Assembly (NCBI RefSeq): GCF_024347215.1
Contig: NZ_AP025282.1
Span: 5,149,211-5,213,210 of the forward strand
Reading direction: 5' to 3'
DNA from: Aliamphritea ceti
GTDB taxonomy: Bacteria > Pseudomonadota > Gammaproteobacteria > Pseudomonadales > Balneatricaceae
DNA: 64,000 nucleotides
A program made the translations under genes and the position numbers. Every line of letters begins with the position of its first letter. Within the stretch, counting starts at the first letter, position 1. The notes under the pieces were generated by a model. It worked only from the letters and a program-made list of their open reading frames with translations. It did no database searches and had not been told where the DNA came from. Positions 41,855 to 51,631 of the stretch are shown here, in pieces.

Positions 41855-43739
41855 GTGCAGTTTTTCCCCGCCCCAGCTGCTGCTTCTTCAGATGTACCAG
41901 TAAAAGTGAGATTGCTGCCGGTGTCATCCCCTGAATTCGCGACGCCTGAGCAATCGTCTCAGGACGAACATCCAGCAGCTTAGACTTCAGTTCGTTCGAT
42001 AACCCACCCACAATGTCATAGTCAAAATCAGCCGGTAAGACCGTATTTTCCTGACGGCGTACTTTCTCGATATCATCTTTCTGGCGATCAATATAACCGG
42101 AATACTTAATCTGAATTTCAACCTGCTCAGCCGCCTGTGTATCTGTCAGACTTTCGCCTTTGAGACTGGCGACATCAGCATATTTCAGCTCTGGACGTTT
42201 AACCAGATCATGCATGTTGTATTCCCGCGCCAGCGGTTGCTGAAGCTTGCTGTTCAGCAAATCACCCTCGGGGGTGCCCGGCTGGATCCAGGTGCTTTTC
42301 AGACGCTGATTTTCCTGCTCAATGGCTTCTTTCTTTTCACAGAAACGCTGCCAGCGGGTATCACTGATAAGCCCCAGCTCACGGCCTTTTTCAGTCAGAC
42401 GGATATCGGCATTATCTTCCCGCAGAATCAACCGGTACTCTGCACGGCTGGTAAACATCCGGTAAGGCTCTGATGTCCCGAGAGTTATCAAATCATCGAC
42501 CAATACACCCAGATAAGCTTCATCACGGCGGGGATACCACTGGTCTTTTTCCTGCGCCCGCAAAGCCGCGTTAACACCGGCTAATAATCCCTGTGCACCC
42601 GCTTCTTCATAACCAGTCGTGCCGTTGATTTGTCCGGCAAAATAAAGACCGTTAATCACTTTGGTTTCCAGAGTATGTTTCAGGTCCTGCGGATTAAAGA
42701 AATCATATTCAATGGCATAACCCGGACGAGTGATATGCGCATTCTCGAAACCTTTGATGGAACGCACAGCTTCAAGCTGAATATCAAATGGCAAGCTGGT
42801 TGATATCCCGTTCGGATACAGCTCATGAGTTGTAAGGCCTTCCGGTTCGACAAACACCTGATGGCTGTCTTTATCGGCGAAGCGCATGATTTTATCTTCA
42901 ACTGATGGACAGTAACGTGGTCCTGCCCCATCAATTACACCCGTGTACAGTGGTGAACGATCCAGTCCCTTACGCAGAATTTCATGGGTACGCTCATTAG
43001 TGTGGGTAATGTAACAGCTGATTTGCTGAGGCTGTTCAGCACTTGTGCCCATGTAAGACATGATAGGCGTGGGTGTGTCACCTGGCTGTTCCTGCATCAG
43101 ACTGAAATCAACACTGCGGGCATCTATCCGTGGTGGTGTTCCGGTTTTCAGACGGTCGACCCGTAATGGTAACTCACGTAAGCGCTGAGCCAGGGCTATC
43201 GAAGGTGGATCACCGGCACGACCACCAGCATAGTTATCCAGGCCAATATGGATTTTACCGCCAAGGAAAGTACCGACTGTCAGCACCACATTGCGGGCAT
43301 AAAATTTCAGGCCGCTCTGGGTAACAACACCTGTTACCTGGTCACCTTCAACAATTAAATCATCCGCAGATTGTTGGAAAATTTGTAAGTTTGGCTGATT
43401 TTCCAGAATGGTTCGAATTGCCGCTTTATAAAGAATGCGGTCGGCTTGTGCACGTGTTGCACGAACAGCCGGACCTTTACGCGAATTCAGAACCCGAAAC
43501 TGGATACCGCTGCGATCGGTTGCTACGGCCATAGCTCCGTCTAAAGCATCAATCTCTTTAACCAGATGGCTTTTACCAATTCCGCCAATAGCCGGATTAC
43601 AGGACATCTGTCCCAGAGTCTCAATATTGTGTGTTAACAGCAGGGTTTTCACCCCAGTACGAGCTGCTGCGAGAGCTGCTTCAGTACCGGCATGGCCACC
43701 ACCAATAACAATCACATCGAAGTGGTCAGGATAGTCCAC
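41847..43739 (-). CDS. mnmG: tRNA uridine-34 5-carboxymethylaminomethyl modification enzyme, FAD subunit
   Basis: A 630-residue MnmG (GidA). The FAD motif is FDVIVIGGGHAGTEAALAAA (residues 7-26); SCNPAIGGIGKSHLV and AGQINGTTGYEEAGAQGLLAG are family signatures. With MnmE it installs the cmnm5 group on U34 of certain tRNAs. I set the start at GTG 43739: it yields MDYPDHFD as in other MnmG proteins, has GAGG six bases upstream and gives the family length. ATG 43751 lacks a ribosome site. A TATAAT on the minus strand at 43864-43859 is a probable -10, though I see no good -35. mnmE is 16 kb away instead of adjacent. Confidence 0.95.
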   Translation of the reverse strand: MDYPDHFDVIVIGGGHAGTEAALAAARTGVKTLLLTHNIETLGQMSCNPAIGGIGKSHLVKEIDALDGAMAVATDRSGIQFRVLNSRKGPAVRATRAQADRILYKAAIRTILENQPNLQIFQQSADDLIVEGDQVTGVVTQSGLKFYARNVVLTVGTFLGGKIHIGLDNYAGGRAGDPPSIALAQRLRELPLRVDRLKTGTPPRIDARSVDFSLMQEQPGDTPTPIMSYMGTSAEQPQQISCYITHTNERTHEILRKGLDRSPLYTGVIDGAGPRYCPSVEDKIMRFADKDSHQVFVEPEGLTTHELYPNGISTSLPFDIQLEAVRSIKGFENAHITRPGYAIEYDFFNPQDLKHTLETKVINGLYFAGQINGTTGYEEAGAQGLLAGVNAALRAQEKDQWYPRRDEAYLGVLVDDLITLGTSEPYRMFTSRAEYRLILREDNADIRLTEKGRELGLISDTRWQRFCEKKEAIEQENQRLKSTWIQPGTPEGDLLNSKLQQPLAREYNMHDLVKRPELKYADVASLKGESLTDTQAAEQVEIQIKYSGYIDRQKDDIEKVRRQENTVLPADFDYDIVGGLSNELKSKLLDVRPETIAQASRIQGMTPAAISLLLVHLKKQQLGRGKTAHG

Positions 43740-43889
43740 CGATAACCTCATTAACGTTGAATGCTTAAATCGTATGTGCCGTCAGAACTGATAACAGTTT
43801 TGTAACTGTCTGACTGATGAGATATCAGTTTCAGTATTGGCTCTCGAAAAGGCTGACAATTATAGACGGATGCGGAGCATTAAGAAATG

Positions 43890-44262
43890 ATTAAAATTTG
43901 AACAGTTCTTTTTCTGTTTAACTTTTTAAATAATATATATTGTTTAGGTATTTAAAGATCTTTTTATTTTTATGATTATTATTAAGCAGGCCTATTTCTG
44001 TGTTTAAGTGTTAAATATATAACAAAATCATAGCTTTGCTGACATATTAACCCTGTTATATTAGGTCGGATATAAGGTTTATAAGCCGTTCAGGAGCTGT
44101 GCATAACAAGGCTACTTATCCACCGGGGTATTTGTCCCCAACTTCTTACAAGGCTTATACCTGCGCAGTTATACAGCATACACACAAGCTAATGTGAATA
44201 ACTTTTAGGGGTTTTTACTGTTGCCGTGCATGCTTATATACTGATCTGGCTTGTGTATAAGT
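43890..44262. other. oriC-like region: AT-rich unwinding segment and DnaA boxes
   Basis: Bases 43890-44060 are very AT-rich and contain GATCTTTTTATTT (43957-43969), one base from the left 13-mer of E. coli oriC. To its right are perfect DnaA boxes (TTATNCACA) on the minus strand at 44098-44106, 44193-44201 and 44252-44260, a one-mismatch box TTATCCACC at 44116-44124 and a weaker one at 44169-44177. The layout mnmG, AT-rich 13-mer side, then boxes is that of E. coli oriC. Whether it fires is not shown; a dnaA-linked origin beyond 64 kb is also likely. Confidence 0.6.
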
Positions 44263-44296
44263 GTCTTTATCAGGGAATGAACATAGGAGAACTACG

Positions 44297-45385
44297 GTGA
44301 CAGCTGTCTTTACTAATCCGGTAGCGTTAAAGCGCGCCTTCTTTATTTGTCTGATTATAGGCAGTTTACTGAACCTGATTAATCAATGGTCTGTATTCTT
44401 TGCTGATGCAGATTATCAATGGTTACCTGGCTTACTGACCTTTTGTGTGCCTTTTTGTGTATCACTTTTTACCAGTTGGCTGGCTTCACCAGCACGAGCT
44501 GTGAATCAGACGGAAACTATTGAGCAACCGCCTGCTGAGCATCCGGTATTGGGAGACGTTGGCCAGTTACACGGTTTATCCCAGCAAGTATTAGCAAATG
44601 CCACCCGGGTAAATGGTGCATCGAAAGAGCGTTTGCAGTTCTTTGAAGATCTGACCCAGGCGGTGCAGTCTTCTATTGCTGAGTTACAAGCGATAGTTAC
44701 TACATTGCAGGATAATCAGCAGGCGCTGGAAGAATTGCAAAAGAGCTTTGCTCAGGTATGTAAGGAAACTGGCTTTCTCAGCGATGAAATTCGTAATTTT
44801 TCATCATCATCGGTGGAATTGCGGGAAGAGATTGATCAGTTTCTTAGTTCATTTGAAGGCATATCCCGACTGGCTACCGCTATTTCAGCGACATCCGAAC
44901 AAACAAACTTACTGGCATTGAACGCTGCAATTGAAGCTGCCAGAGCCGGTGAGGCTGGCAGAGGCTTTGCGGTTGTTGCGGATGAAGTTAAGAATCTGGC
45001 ATTAAGCTCACAAAATAATGCCAAAGACATTAATGCTGATTTATCCGGGTTACAGAAACACGAAGTTTTGTTGCGGGAAAAAATCGACGTTATGTCGAAT
45101 TCGATTGAGTCGGCGATGTCTTCGGTTTCAGAAACTAATCAGTCTGGCATGGCGAGTACGACTAACGATGCTTACCGACGTATTGAAAGTCTGTTTCATG
45201 GTATGGCCGATATCAGCCAGCGGACTACTCAGGAACTGAGCAATTTTGAGCGTATATCCGAACAGTTTGGGCAGGCACTACAGGATGCTGAAAAAGCCAT
45301 CCATGGCTCTGCCGCTAACATGGAGATTGGTGATTCAATGGTTCAGTTGAGTGAGCAGGCGAAAGCAAACCTGAGCCAAGCCTAA
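44297..45385 (+). CDS. Methyl-accepting chemotaxis-type protein with NrtS-like membrane domain
   Basis: A 362-residue protein. Residues 1 to about 65 hold two membrane helices, ALKRAFFICLIIGSLLNLI and LPGLLTFCVPFCVSLFTSW, which closely resemble NrtS, a small protein linked to nitrate/nitrite transport. There is no large periplasmic sensor and no clear HAMP. From about residue 110 a cytoplasmic coiled coil leads to the MCP signalling tip TSEQTNLLALNAAIEAARAG, GEAGRGFAVVADEVKNLA. The start is GTG 44297 with AGGAG seven bases upstream; an earlier GTG at 44261 overlaps a DnaA box and has no ribosome site. It is convergent with the Rieske gene, four bases apart. Confidence 0.8.
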   Translation: MTAVFTNPVALKRAFFICLIIGSLLNLINQWSVFFADADYQWLPGLLTFCVPFCVSLFTSWLASPARAVNQTETIEQPPAEHPVLGDVGQLHGLSQQVLANATRVNGASKERLQFFEDLTQAVQSSIAELQAIVTTLQDNQQALEELQKSFAQVCKETGFLSDEIRNFSSSSVELREEIDQFLSSFEGISRLATAISATSEQTNLLALNAAIEAARAGEAGRGFAVVADEVKNLALSSQNNAKDINADLSGLQKHEVLLREKIDVMSNSIESAMSSVSETNQSGMASTTNDAYRRIESLFHGMADISQRTTQELSNFERISEQFGQALQDAEKAIHGSAANMEIGDSMVQLSEQAKANLSQA

Positions 45386-45389
45386 GCCA

Positions 45390-46574
45390 TTAACTGTTTG
45401 CATCTGAGTGTTTCATTGCCAGTAATAGCTGGCGGTGAAATTCTCTGATGGCACTTTCCTGCTGACTGGCATAAGCACCCACAGAGTACAGAGGGGATGC
45501 CAGTGACTTCTGTTGTTGCTCACATACGTAAATGTCTTCAGCCATAAAATCACCACTGGCTAATGGATCATTGTCGTTTGCCTGACGGGCCTGATTAGAT
45601 TTATCAGCTTTTGTCCCTGGCTGTTTTTGATAATGGCTATAGCTATGCCATTCCTGTGTCCAGAAACGCCAGTCTGATGCTGGCATGACACGGGTGCGGG
45701 TAATCACTTTGGTTTTATTTGCAGCCAGAGGAATAATCCAGAAGATTGACCAGGACGATTCGTCTGCACCGATACCAAAACAGGGAAAGAGTAGAGGCAC
45801 ATAAGCGCCTATAGGTTTATCGCTGGTGAAATGATCGATGACAGGTAACGGACTTTGTTTGTCTACATTGGCAGCGTACTTTGCTGCCAGCGGTTCATAA
45901 AAGTGAAAATGCGGGCCACAGAAACCGCTTTGCTGTTGTTTATGATCGTACATATCCAGGCTAGTACTATGTAAATGCGACAGGTGATAACCGTCGATAT
46001 AGTTTTCTACCACCAGCTTCCAGTTCGCCTGAATTTCATGGCTGGTTGAAGAGTTGGAATATTCGATCAGTTCACTTATTTTATGAGGCCCAAGATAAGC
46101 GTCTACGCCTTGTCGCCATTCTTCCAGCGAAAGTGCTTTCGGGTCTGAATGCACCCAGATCATATTATCCCAGCAACTGATCTGTGCGGCGTGTAAGCCC
46201 AGGGTGCTTTTATCCAGGTCGGCAAACTCTTCTTTCTGCTGGGGAACGGCGATCAGATTACCTTTAAAGTCGTAGCTCCAGTCGTGGTATGGGCATGTAA
46301 TTGCTTTACCTGCCTTACCGCAGGTACGCAGCAGCTGAGTCCCCCGGTGACGGCAGATATTATGAAATGCCCGCAGTTCTGCATCTGGTCCCCGAATAAT
46401 CATAATGTTGTTACGTCCGGCCTGGACGGTAAGAAAGTCGCCGGGCTCGGGTAAGTCTTCGACAAAGCCGGCAAACTGCCAATTTTGTTCAAATACCGTT
46501 GCCATTTCCCGGTTAAACCAGGCGTCTGAGGTATAGGCTGATTTAGGTAGCAAAAGGGCACTTTTTATCGACAT
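45390..46574 (-). CDS. Rieske non-heme iron oxygenase, alpha subunit
   Basis: A 394-residue Rieske oxygenase. The [2Fe-2S] cluster motif is CRHRG..CPYHDW (residues about 73-96). The mononuclear iron site is in ENYIDGYHLSHLHS (His-x4-His after an Asp, about residue 195). The overall form resembles choline/carnitine/glycine-betaine monooxygenases and some sterol-type Rieske enzymes. No reductase gene is adjacent, so electrons must come from elsewhere. It is the last gene of the run that begins with TetR at 52.4 kb and lies 92 bases after DUF1501. Substrate unknown: betaine-type amines or a hydrophobic substrate are both possible. Confidence 0.8.
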   Translation of the reverse strand: MSIKSALLLPKSAYTSDAWFNREMATVFEQNWQFAGFVEDLPEPGDFLTVQAGRNNIMIIRGPDAELRAFHNICRHRGTQLLRTCGKAGKAITCPYHDWSYDFKGNLIAVPQQKEEFADLDKSTLGLHAAQISCWDNMIWVHSDPKALSLEEWRQGVDAYLGPHKISELIEYSNSSTSHEIQANWKLVVENYIDGYHLSHLHSTSLDMYDHKQQQSGFCGPHFHFYEPLAAKYAANVDKQSPLPVIDHFTSDKPIGAYVPLLFPCFGIGADESSWSIFWIIPLAANKTKVITRTRVMPASDWRFWTQEWHSYSHYQKQPGTKADKSNQARQANDNDPLASGDFMAEDIYVCEQQQKSLASPLYSVGAYASQQESAIREFHRQLLLAMKHSDANS

Positions 46575-46666
46575 ACAAATACCTTTAGTCGGCTGGTGTA
46601 ATCCGTGTTTGATCCTTCATTGCCTGCTTTTACAAGTTGGCAGTTTACGTTGAATTTGTCTAACCA

Positions 46667-48082
46667 TCAGATCAGCTGATTCAGTGTTGTTTGTGTATGC
46701 CTGTACAGGTTAGGAAAAAGTGTATTGATGTCTTTATTGGCAACACCGAACCAGCGTGCCAGCTCGGCATATAGCTGCTCTGTTGCTGTCGTTGGTATCA
46801 GCACGCCATTACCTGCGTCTAGCGGGTTGTTGTCACCCAGGCTTAGTGACGGATACTGACCATAAATATTGCCGCCGTTAATAGGTTTGCCCATTACCAG
46901 AGTATTACCACCCCAGCCGTGATCAGTACCGTTGCCGTTAGACGTCAGGGTGCGGCCAAAGTCTGAGCCGGTAAATGTAATAACTTGTTCATCAATGCCC
47001 AGTTCTTCAAGGCTTTGCTGGAATTCACCTAATGCCTGACTGAGTATCTGAAGCATACGCTGATGGTTGTTTAACAGTTCATCATGATGATCCCAGCCAA
47101 TGTAGCGCAGAAAAAAAGTCTGCTGTTGCTGGTTTAACCTGTCTGCGGCTTTAATACTGCCGGCGACAACTTTCAGCTGCTGCGAGAGTGGTGTATCTGA
47201 AAAGCGAGTATTAATGTCTACCGGCGTAATAGCATCGCGGAATACCTGGTGCCGGGACTGTGCCTGGCGGGTTTGCGCCAGGTAACTTTGCTTAAAGGGA
47301 TCATGTTGATAGTCAGTGCTGAGTAAGGTTTCAAAGCTTTCCAGTAAAGCCGCATTCAGTGGTGTTTTCTGTTCGTTAACAATTAGCCCGATGCTGCCCT
47401 TATCCGTAATACTGTAATGGCTGCTTAATATGCCATTTTGCATGATGTTACTGCCAGCCAGAGAGATATTCATCGGAATCTGATTATCTGACCGGCGTGG
47501 TTGTAGTGCATCTGAAAGGTAGCCAAACCAGCCTTGATTGATGCGTGCCTCGGGGCGTGAGGTTTGCCAGTGCTTAAACTGGTCTGCATGGGACAGTAAG
47601 CCCAGCGGTAATTTTGCAGAACCGTTATTCATTGCCTGCTTGCTGGTAGGTTCAATCATTGGTGCAATATTGCTGATAAATGCCAGATCCTGTTTATTAA
47701 ACAGCTGCTGTATCTCTGGCATGGACGGATGTACACCGAATTCTCTGCCTTGCTGATCATTGCGGTTTTCCAGCGGTAGCAGGCTACTTTGCGATAATGC
47801 CAGATTACTACGGCTGTTACGGTATTCCTGATAATGTCGGTTATTGCTGGGAACCAGCATATTAAAGCTGTCGTTGCCGCCATCAAGCATAATGAATACC
47901 AGTGCTTTCCTGGCCGGCTTTATGCGTATGTCTCCGGGCATCGGAGCATTATCTGCGGCAAATGCGGAGGCACTAAATACCGGTGCTGTTCCGCTTAGCA
48001 TGCCTGTTCCTGCTAATGTCAGGCCGGATTTAAGCAAATTACGGCGACTCTTCTTTGGTGTAGATGAATTTAACTGAGTCAT
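46667..48082 (-). CDS. DUF1501 family exported protein (Tat signal)
   Basis: A 471-residue DUF1501 protein, a family of alkaline-phosphatase/sulfatase-like fold and unknown activity. The N-terminus KKSRRNLLKSGLTLAGTGML is a twin-arginine signal, with cleavage probable after AFA near residue 42. Conserved features include LVFIMLDGGNDSFNMLVP (about residue 61) and a late FTGSDFGRTLTSNGNGTDHG motif. It is normally encoded with a DUF1800 protein, as here, two bases downstream of it. Probably periplasmic. Confidence 0.85.
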   Translation of the reverse strand: MTQLNSSTPKKSRRNLLKSGLTLAGTGMLSGTAPVFSASAFAADNAPMPGDIRIKPARKALVFIMLDGGNDSFNMLVPSNNRHYQEYRNSRSNLALSQSSLLPLENRNDQQGREFGVHPSMPEIQQLFNKQDLAFISNIAPMIEPTSKQAMNNGSAKLPLGLLSHADQFKHWQTSRPEARINQGWFGYLSDALQPRRSDNQIPMNISLAGSNIMQNGILSSHYSITDKGSIGLIVNEQKTPLNAALLESFETLLSTDYQHDPFKQSYLAQTRQAQSRHQVFRDAITPVDINTRFSDTPLSQQLKVVAGSIKAADRLNQQQQTFFLRYIGWDHHDELLNNHQRMLQILSQALGEFQQSLEELGIDEQVITFTGSDFGRTLTSNGNGTDHGWGGNTLVMGKPINGGNIYGQYPSLSLGDNNPLDAGNGVLIPTTATEQLYAELARWFGVANKDINTLFPNLYRHTQTTLNQLI

Positions 48083-48084
48083 TA

Positions 48085-49857
48085 TCAGGCCTCCAATACT
48101 GTGAATTCAGGTGAAATTGTCAGCATGAAAGCGATGGTCTGAACCACCCAGGCTGGCTGATCGCGATAATGCTTAAAAGCGTCTTTAATCTGTGGCTTGA
48201 TACTCAGGTCGGTTTTCCCGGTCAGCAACAGACTCATCTGGTCAATCAGAGCATCATGTTGTTCAGGGTCTTTAGCCATCGCTATCTGATTTGCAAAGTT
48301 TAACTGCAGTTTATTGTGTTCATCAGTGTTGAGAATATCCGGGTTCAGTTCGGGTACGTTATGAATTCCCGGAGTACTGTTTATACGGGTGCTGACGACA
48401 GGCAGATATTCACCGAAAAACCAGTAATACATCATATTTACATAGGCAATTGAGGTTGCGGATGTATGCAGTTCAAATTCAGGCGCGACCAGACCTGCTA
48501 ATTCAAGTGGTCCGTGAGGTGTAAAGTCCGGTTTATAAAAATTGAAAACTGTTGGTGATGACAACGGATGCTGTTGTAAAAGTGTTTGGATATCATCACC
48601 GATCAGCCATAGCTTGCCGGAGCGGTTATTGGCGTTAAACGCCCTGAGTATCTGCGTTGTGCGTAATAACGGAGACTTAAGTTTTTGTGACTGAATAGTG
48701 AGGCCTGCTTCCTGGCGTGCCGAAGGCAGACGCTTTCTGGCAGCAAACTCACGTTGTGGATAACTAAGAACTGCTTTGATTACTGCCTTGAGATTACCTT
48801 CTTTACCAAACATAGCTGCGACTGATTTCACGTAAGCCTTTGAAGGATTGGAGGTTACCAGCTGATTGATCAGATGAGTTGCTATGAAAGGCGCGGTGTT
48901 AGGATGAGCTACCAGCTGTTGTATGGTGGAGTAAATTTCCCTGGCTGCTCCCTGCTCTGCTGGCAACTTTACCCGGCCATTTAGTAATTCTTTAGCGCTG
49001 CGATCGTGACGATCTTCATCAATAGACATTGAATTTGTCATATTGACGAATGGCGGTACTTTGTAGGTTTTGTCGATACCATCATCAAAACTGACTGGGT
49101 AGCCGTTATAACTGCTTTGCCAAAAGCTGGTATCCCATTCGTATTCATAAGCAGAGGCTTTGAGTCCGGTGAATACTTTGGCTAGCTGTCTGATATCTTC
49201 ATTGTTATAACTGGCCTGTGGCTGGCCATTATTGCCAGGTTTTCGGCTACCATCCGGATTGAGTTCATAGAGGCCTATGGTAAATAACTGCATGATTTCA
49301 CGGGCATAATTCTCATCAGGATGAATATGTTCAGTTGGGTCGGCTTTTTGGTTATTCATGTGTGACAGGTAGACACCCATACAAGGATGCATGCTGACAT
49401 CGTATAGCAGATCGCTGTAATTACCGAAGGCGTGTTTATATAGCAGGTCGTAATAGCTGCCCATGCCTATTGCATCAAGCTCAAGCTGAGAATTGTCGGA
49501 AATAACCAGTATTTCACTTAGTGCCTGGGCTACCCGCTGGCGTAGCAAGTGTTCCGGATTGGTGTTCAGAGCTTGCTGCCACCAAGCCATATGAAAGTAC
49601 CATTTGTATGGTAATGCCGGATTATTGCTTTCACCATTGAGCGCGGCTTCACCATACTGGCTTAGTAGTTTTTGACGAAAATTTTGCCAGATATCCCGGC
49701 TGCTATCAGCATAGGTATTTCCTGAGGATAACTTTGAATTTAGCTGCTGATTCAACCAGTTATCAATACCTTGTCGGGATACTTTCTGAATGGTTTTCTG
49801 ATCGGCGCCTAAGGTTGCCTGCATCAGGAACCGACTTGTCTGGGATAAGGTATTCAC
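48085..49857 (-). CDS. DUF1800 family protein
   Basis: A 590-residue DUF1800 protein. Family features: RFLMQATLGADQKTIQKVSRQG at the start, RQRVAQALSEILVIS, HPCMGVYLSHMNNQKADP and PDENYAREIMQLFTIGLYELNPDG (about residues 185-215). Function unknown; it pairs with DUF1501 across Proteobacteria and Planctomycetes. No signal peptide is obvious, though the partner carries a Tat signal and the pair may be exported together. The stop lies two bases before the DUF1501 start. Confidence 0.85.
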   Translation of the reverse strand: MNTLSQTSRFLMQATLGADQKTIQKVSRQGIDNWLNQQLNSKLSSGNTYADSSRDIWQNFRQKLLSQYGEAALNGESNNPALPYKWYFHMAWWQQALNTNPEHLLRQRVAQALSEILVISDNSQLELDAIGMGSYYDLLYKHAFGNYSDLLYDVSMHPCMGVYLSHMNNQKADPTEHIHPDENYAREIMQLFTIGLYELNPDGSRKPGNNGQPQASYNNEDIRQLAKVFTGLKASAYEYEWDTSFWQSSYNGYPVSFDDGIDKTYKVPPFVNMTNSMSIDEDRHDRSAKELLNGRVKLPAEQGAAREIYSTIQQLVAHPNTAPFIATHLINQLVTSNPSKAYVKSVAAMFGKEGNLKAVIKAVLSYPQREFAARKRLPSARQEAGLTIQSQKLKSPLLRTTQILRAFNANNRSGKLWLIGDDIQTLLQQHPLSSPTVFNFYKPDFTPHGPLELAGLVAPEFELHTSATSIAYVNMMYYWFFGEYLPVVSTRINSTPGIHNVPELNPDILNTDEHNKLQLNFANQIAMAKDPEQHDALIDQMSLLLTGKTDLSIKPQIKDAFKHYRDQPAWVVQTIAFMLTISPEFTVLEA

Positions 49858-49963
49858 GGGCTCTCCCTAAAATTAACGGATTAGCAGGCACAGAGAGGCC
49901 TGCCGGATGCCTGAGTGACAAACATCCGCTATTTGGTGATTGAGTGGTCAGTAAGAGGTTAAA

Positions 49964-50887
49964 TCAGCTTTCAGTCTGAGCGGCTGTTGGTTGCTCTACG
50001 GTTTTACCTGCTTTATAACCTTTGGGACGCCAGCCGGGTCCATGAAACAGATAGCCAAAAAACTCACGGGCATTCTTTGCGCTGGTTAGGTCTTTATATA
50101 GTCTTGGAAACTCGTAAAACTGTACGGTGACAGGGTTTTTGCTGGTCATTGGTGTGGTCAGACCATAATTAGGTAACTCTTCTTCTTGCTTAAAAGTGCC
50201 AAAGATACGGTCCCAGATAATCAGTATTCCACCGAAGTTTTTATCCAGATATTTTTCATCAGAAGCATGATGCACACGGTGATGGGAAGGTGTGTTGAAT
50301 AGCCATTCCAGTGGCCCAAGCTTGCCTATCATTTCGTTATGCAGCCAGAACTGGTAAGTCAGTACCAGGACTTCTGCACCAATCACCAGTGTAGGGTGAA
50401 AGCCCATCAGAATCAGCGGGAAATGGAACAGTACAGGCAGAACCGGATCAAACATACCGAAACGGAATGCGGTTGCGGTATTCATCATAGTTGAGCTGTG
50501 ATGCACCGAGTGAGAAAGCCAGAACAGACGTACTTTGTGAAAGAAGTAGTGTTCGGCGTAGTAAGCAAAATCCGCCAGTAACAGCACCAGCATAATGGTG
50601 TAAGCGTTAACCGGTTGTTTCCAGGGAATTAGTTCGTAAACCCCGTAGAACAGATAGATCACGCCGGCAAATATAACCGCTTCTACCAAAAAGTAAGGCA
50701 CTAGTGTAAAGATGCTCGACAGACTTTCCAGCATACGTTCTCTGTTCAGACGTTTTGTGATGGCGTCATTACCGAATTCTAACAACAAAAACATCAGTGC
50801 AAATACCAGCACCCAGTCATAAATGCTGAAAGATATGTATTCAAAGTATTCCAGCCAGCTGGCGGTAATCAGATCAGCTTCGTACAT
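49964..50887 (-). CDS. Fatty acid hydroxylase/sterol desaturase family membrane di-iron enzyme
   Basis: A 307-residue membrane protein with about five hydrophobic segments and the family histidine boxes: EHYFFHK (about residue 115), HSVHHSS (about residue 129), and HRVHHASD (about residue 207). These bind two irons that hydroxylate or desaturate lipids or sterols. The C-terminus after about residue 260 is soluble. It lies between the 231-aa protein gene and the DUF1800 gene in the TetR-controlled run. The actual lipid is unknown. Confidence 0.87.
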   Translation of the reverse strand: MYEADLITASWLEYFEYISFSIYDWVLVFALMFLLLEFGNDAITKRLNRERMLESLSSIFTLVPYFLVEAVIFAGVIYLFYGVYELIPWKQPVNAYTIMLVLLLADFAYYAEHYFFHKVRLFWLSHSVHHSSTMMNTATAFRFGMFDPVLPVLFHFPLILMGFHPTLVIGAEVLVLTYQFWLHNEMIGKLGPLEWLFNTPSHHRVHHASDEKYLDKNFGGILIIWDRIFGTFKQEEELPNYGLTTPMTSKNPVTVQFYEFPRLYKDLTSAKNAREFFGYLFHGPGWRPKGYKAGKTVEQPTAAQTES

Positions 50888-50919
50888 AATATGGCTCCTT
50901 TCCGGTTCCCGTTAATGGC

Positions 50920-51615
50920 TTAGTTAACCGCCAGGAATGCGACCTGGTTCAGTACCTGATAATTTTCATTCAGCAGATAGAGTTCGTAATCCGCTGTAAA
51001 TTTGAGCGCATCGCCAAAACGTTGCGGTTTATCCCAGTTATCCAATACGCTTTCGCCTGTCAGGCGCAGGTAGCGGCCGCCTGAGACTTGCAGTTCAGTT
51101 ACGCCGGTGGGCATGTAAGCATGGTTATTAATGACATAACCCAGTGTCATACTGAGACGTTGGGTTTTCTCTCTGTAGCCGTGATACACCGCGTAAACCT
51201 GCGTGCTATTGGTAATTACTACCTTGTTAAGCAGGTCGGCTTTTATAAAGCGCTGCCAGATATTATCTATCTGAGGTTGTAGTGGGCGTTGCAGATCCAG
51301 CTGACCACTGATACTGGCCAACCGTAAAGGCTGCCGCTGTTCAGGTACTAAGCCGGCAACTACATTAGTGTTGCTGATCTGAATATGCGCAGTGGTATCT
51401 GCGGTTGTTTTTTTAATCGCCTGAATTGCCACAGCAGGTTCTACGGTTGCTGATCCAAAATCCCCCTGGTCGTAAGCTGCGCCTGTTGTGGTGTAGTCAT
51501 AATCTGGGGTGGCATAAGGGTAAAGAACTATCCAGATGATAAAGACAAACATCATTACAACTGCCAGCATATATATGGCGAGTAAAAATGGATTACGTTT
51601 TGGCAGAGTAGTCAT
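50920..51615 (-). CDS. Hypothetical membrane-anchored protein
   Basis: A 231-residue protein not recognised. One N-terminal membrane helix (FLLAIYMLAVVMMFVFIIWIVLY, residues 9-31) anchors a soluble beta-rich domain on the outer face by the positive-inside rule. GGAGG precedes ATG 51615, 16 bases after the stop of the 58-aa gene. Its fixed place between the small membrane protein and the desaturase suggests an accessory role for the membrane enzyme. Confidence 0.65.
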   Translation of the reverse strand: MTTLPKRNPFLLAIYMLAVVMMFVFIIWIVLYPYATPDYDYTTTGAAYDQGDFGSATVEPAVAIQAIKKTTADTTAHIQISNTNVVAGLVPEQRQPLRLASISGQLDLQRPLQPQIDNIWQRFIKADLLNKVVITNSTQVYAVYHGYREKTQRLSMTLGYVINNHAYMPTGVTELQVSGGRYLRLTGESVLDNWDKPQRFGDALKFTADYELYLLNENYQVLNQVAFLAVN

Positions 51616-51631
51616 CGGTAATGTCCTCCGT

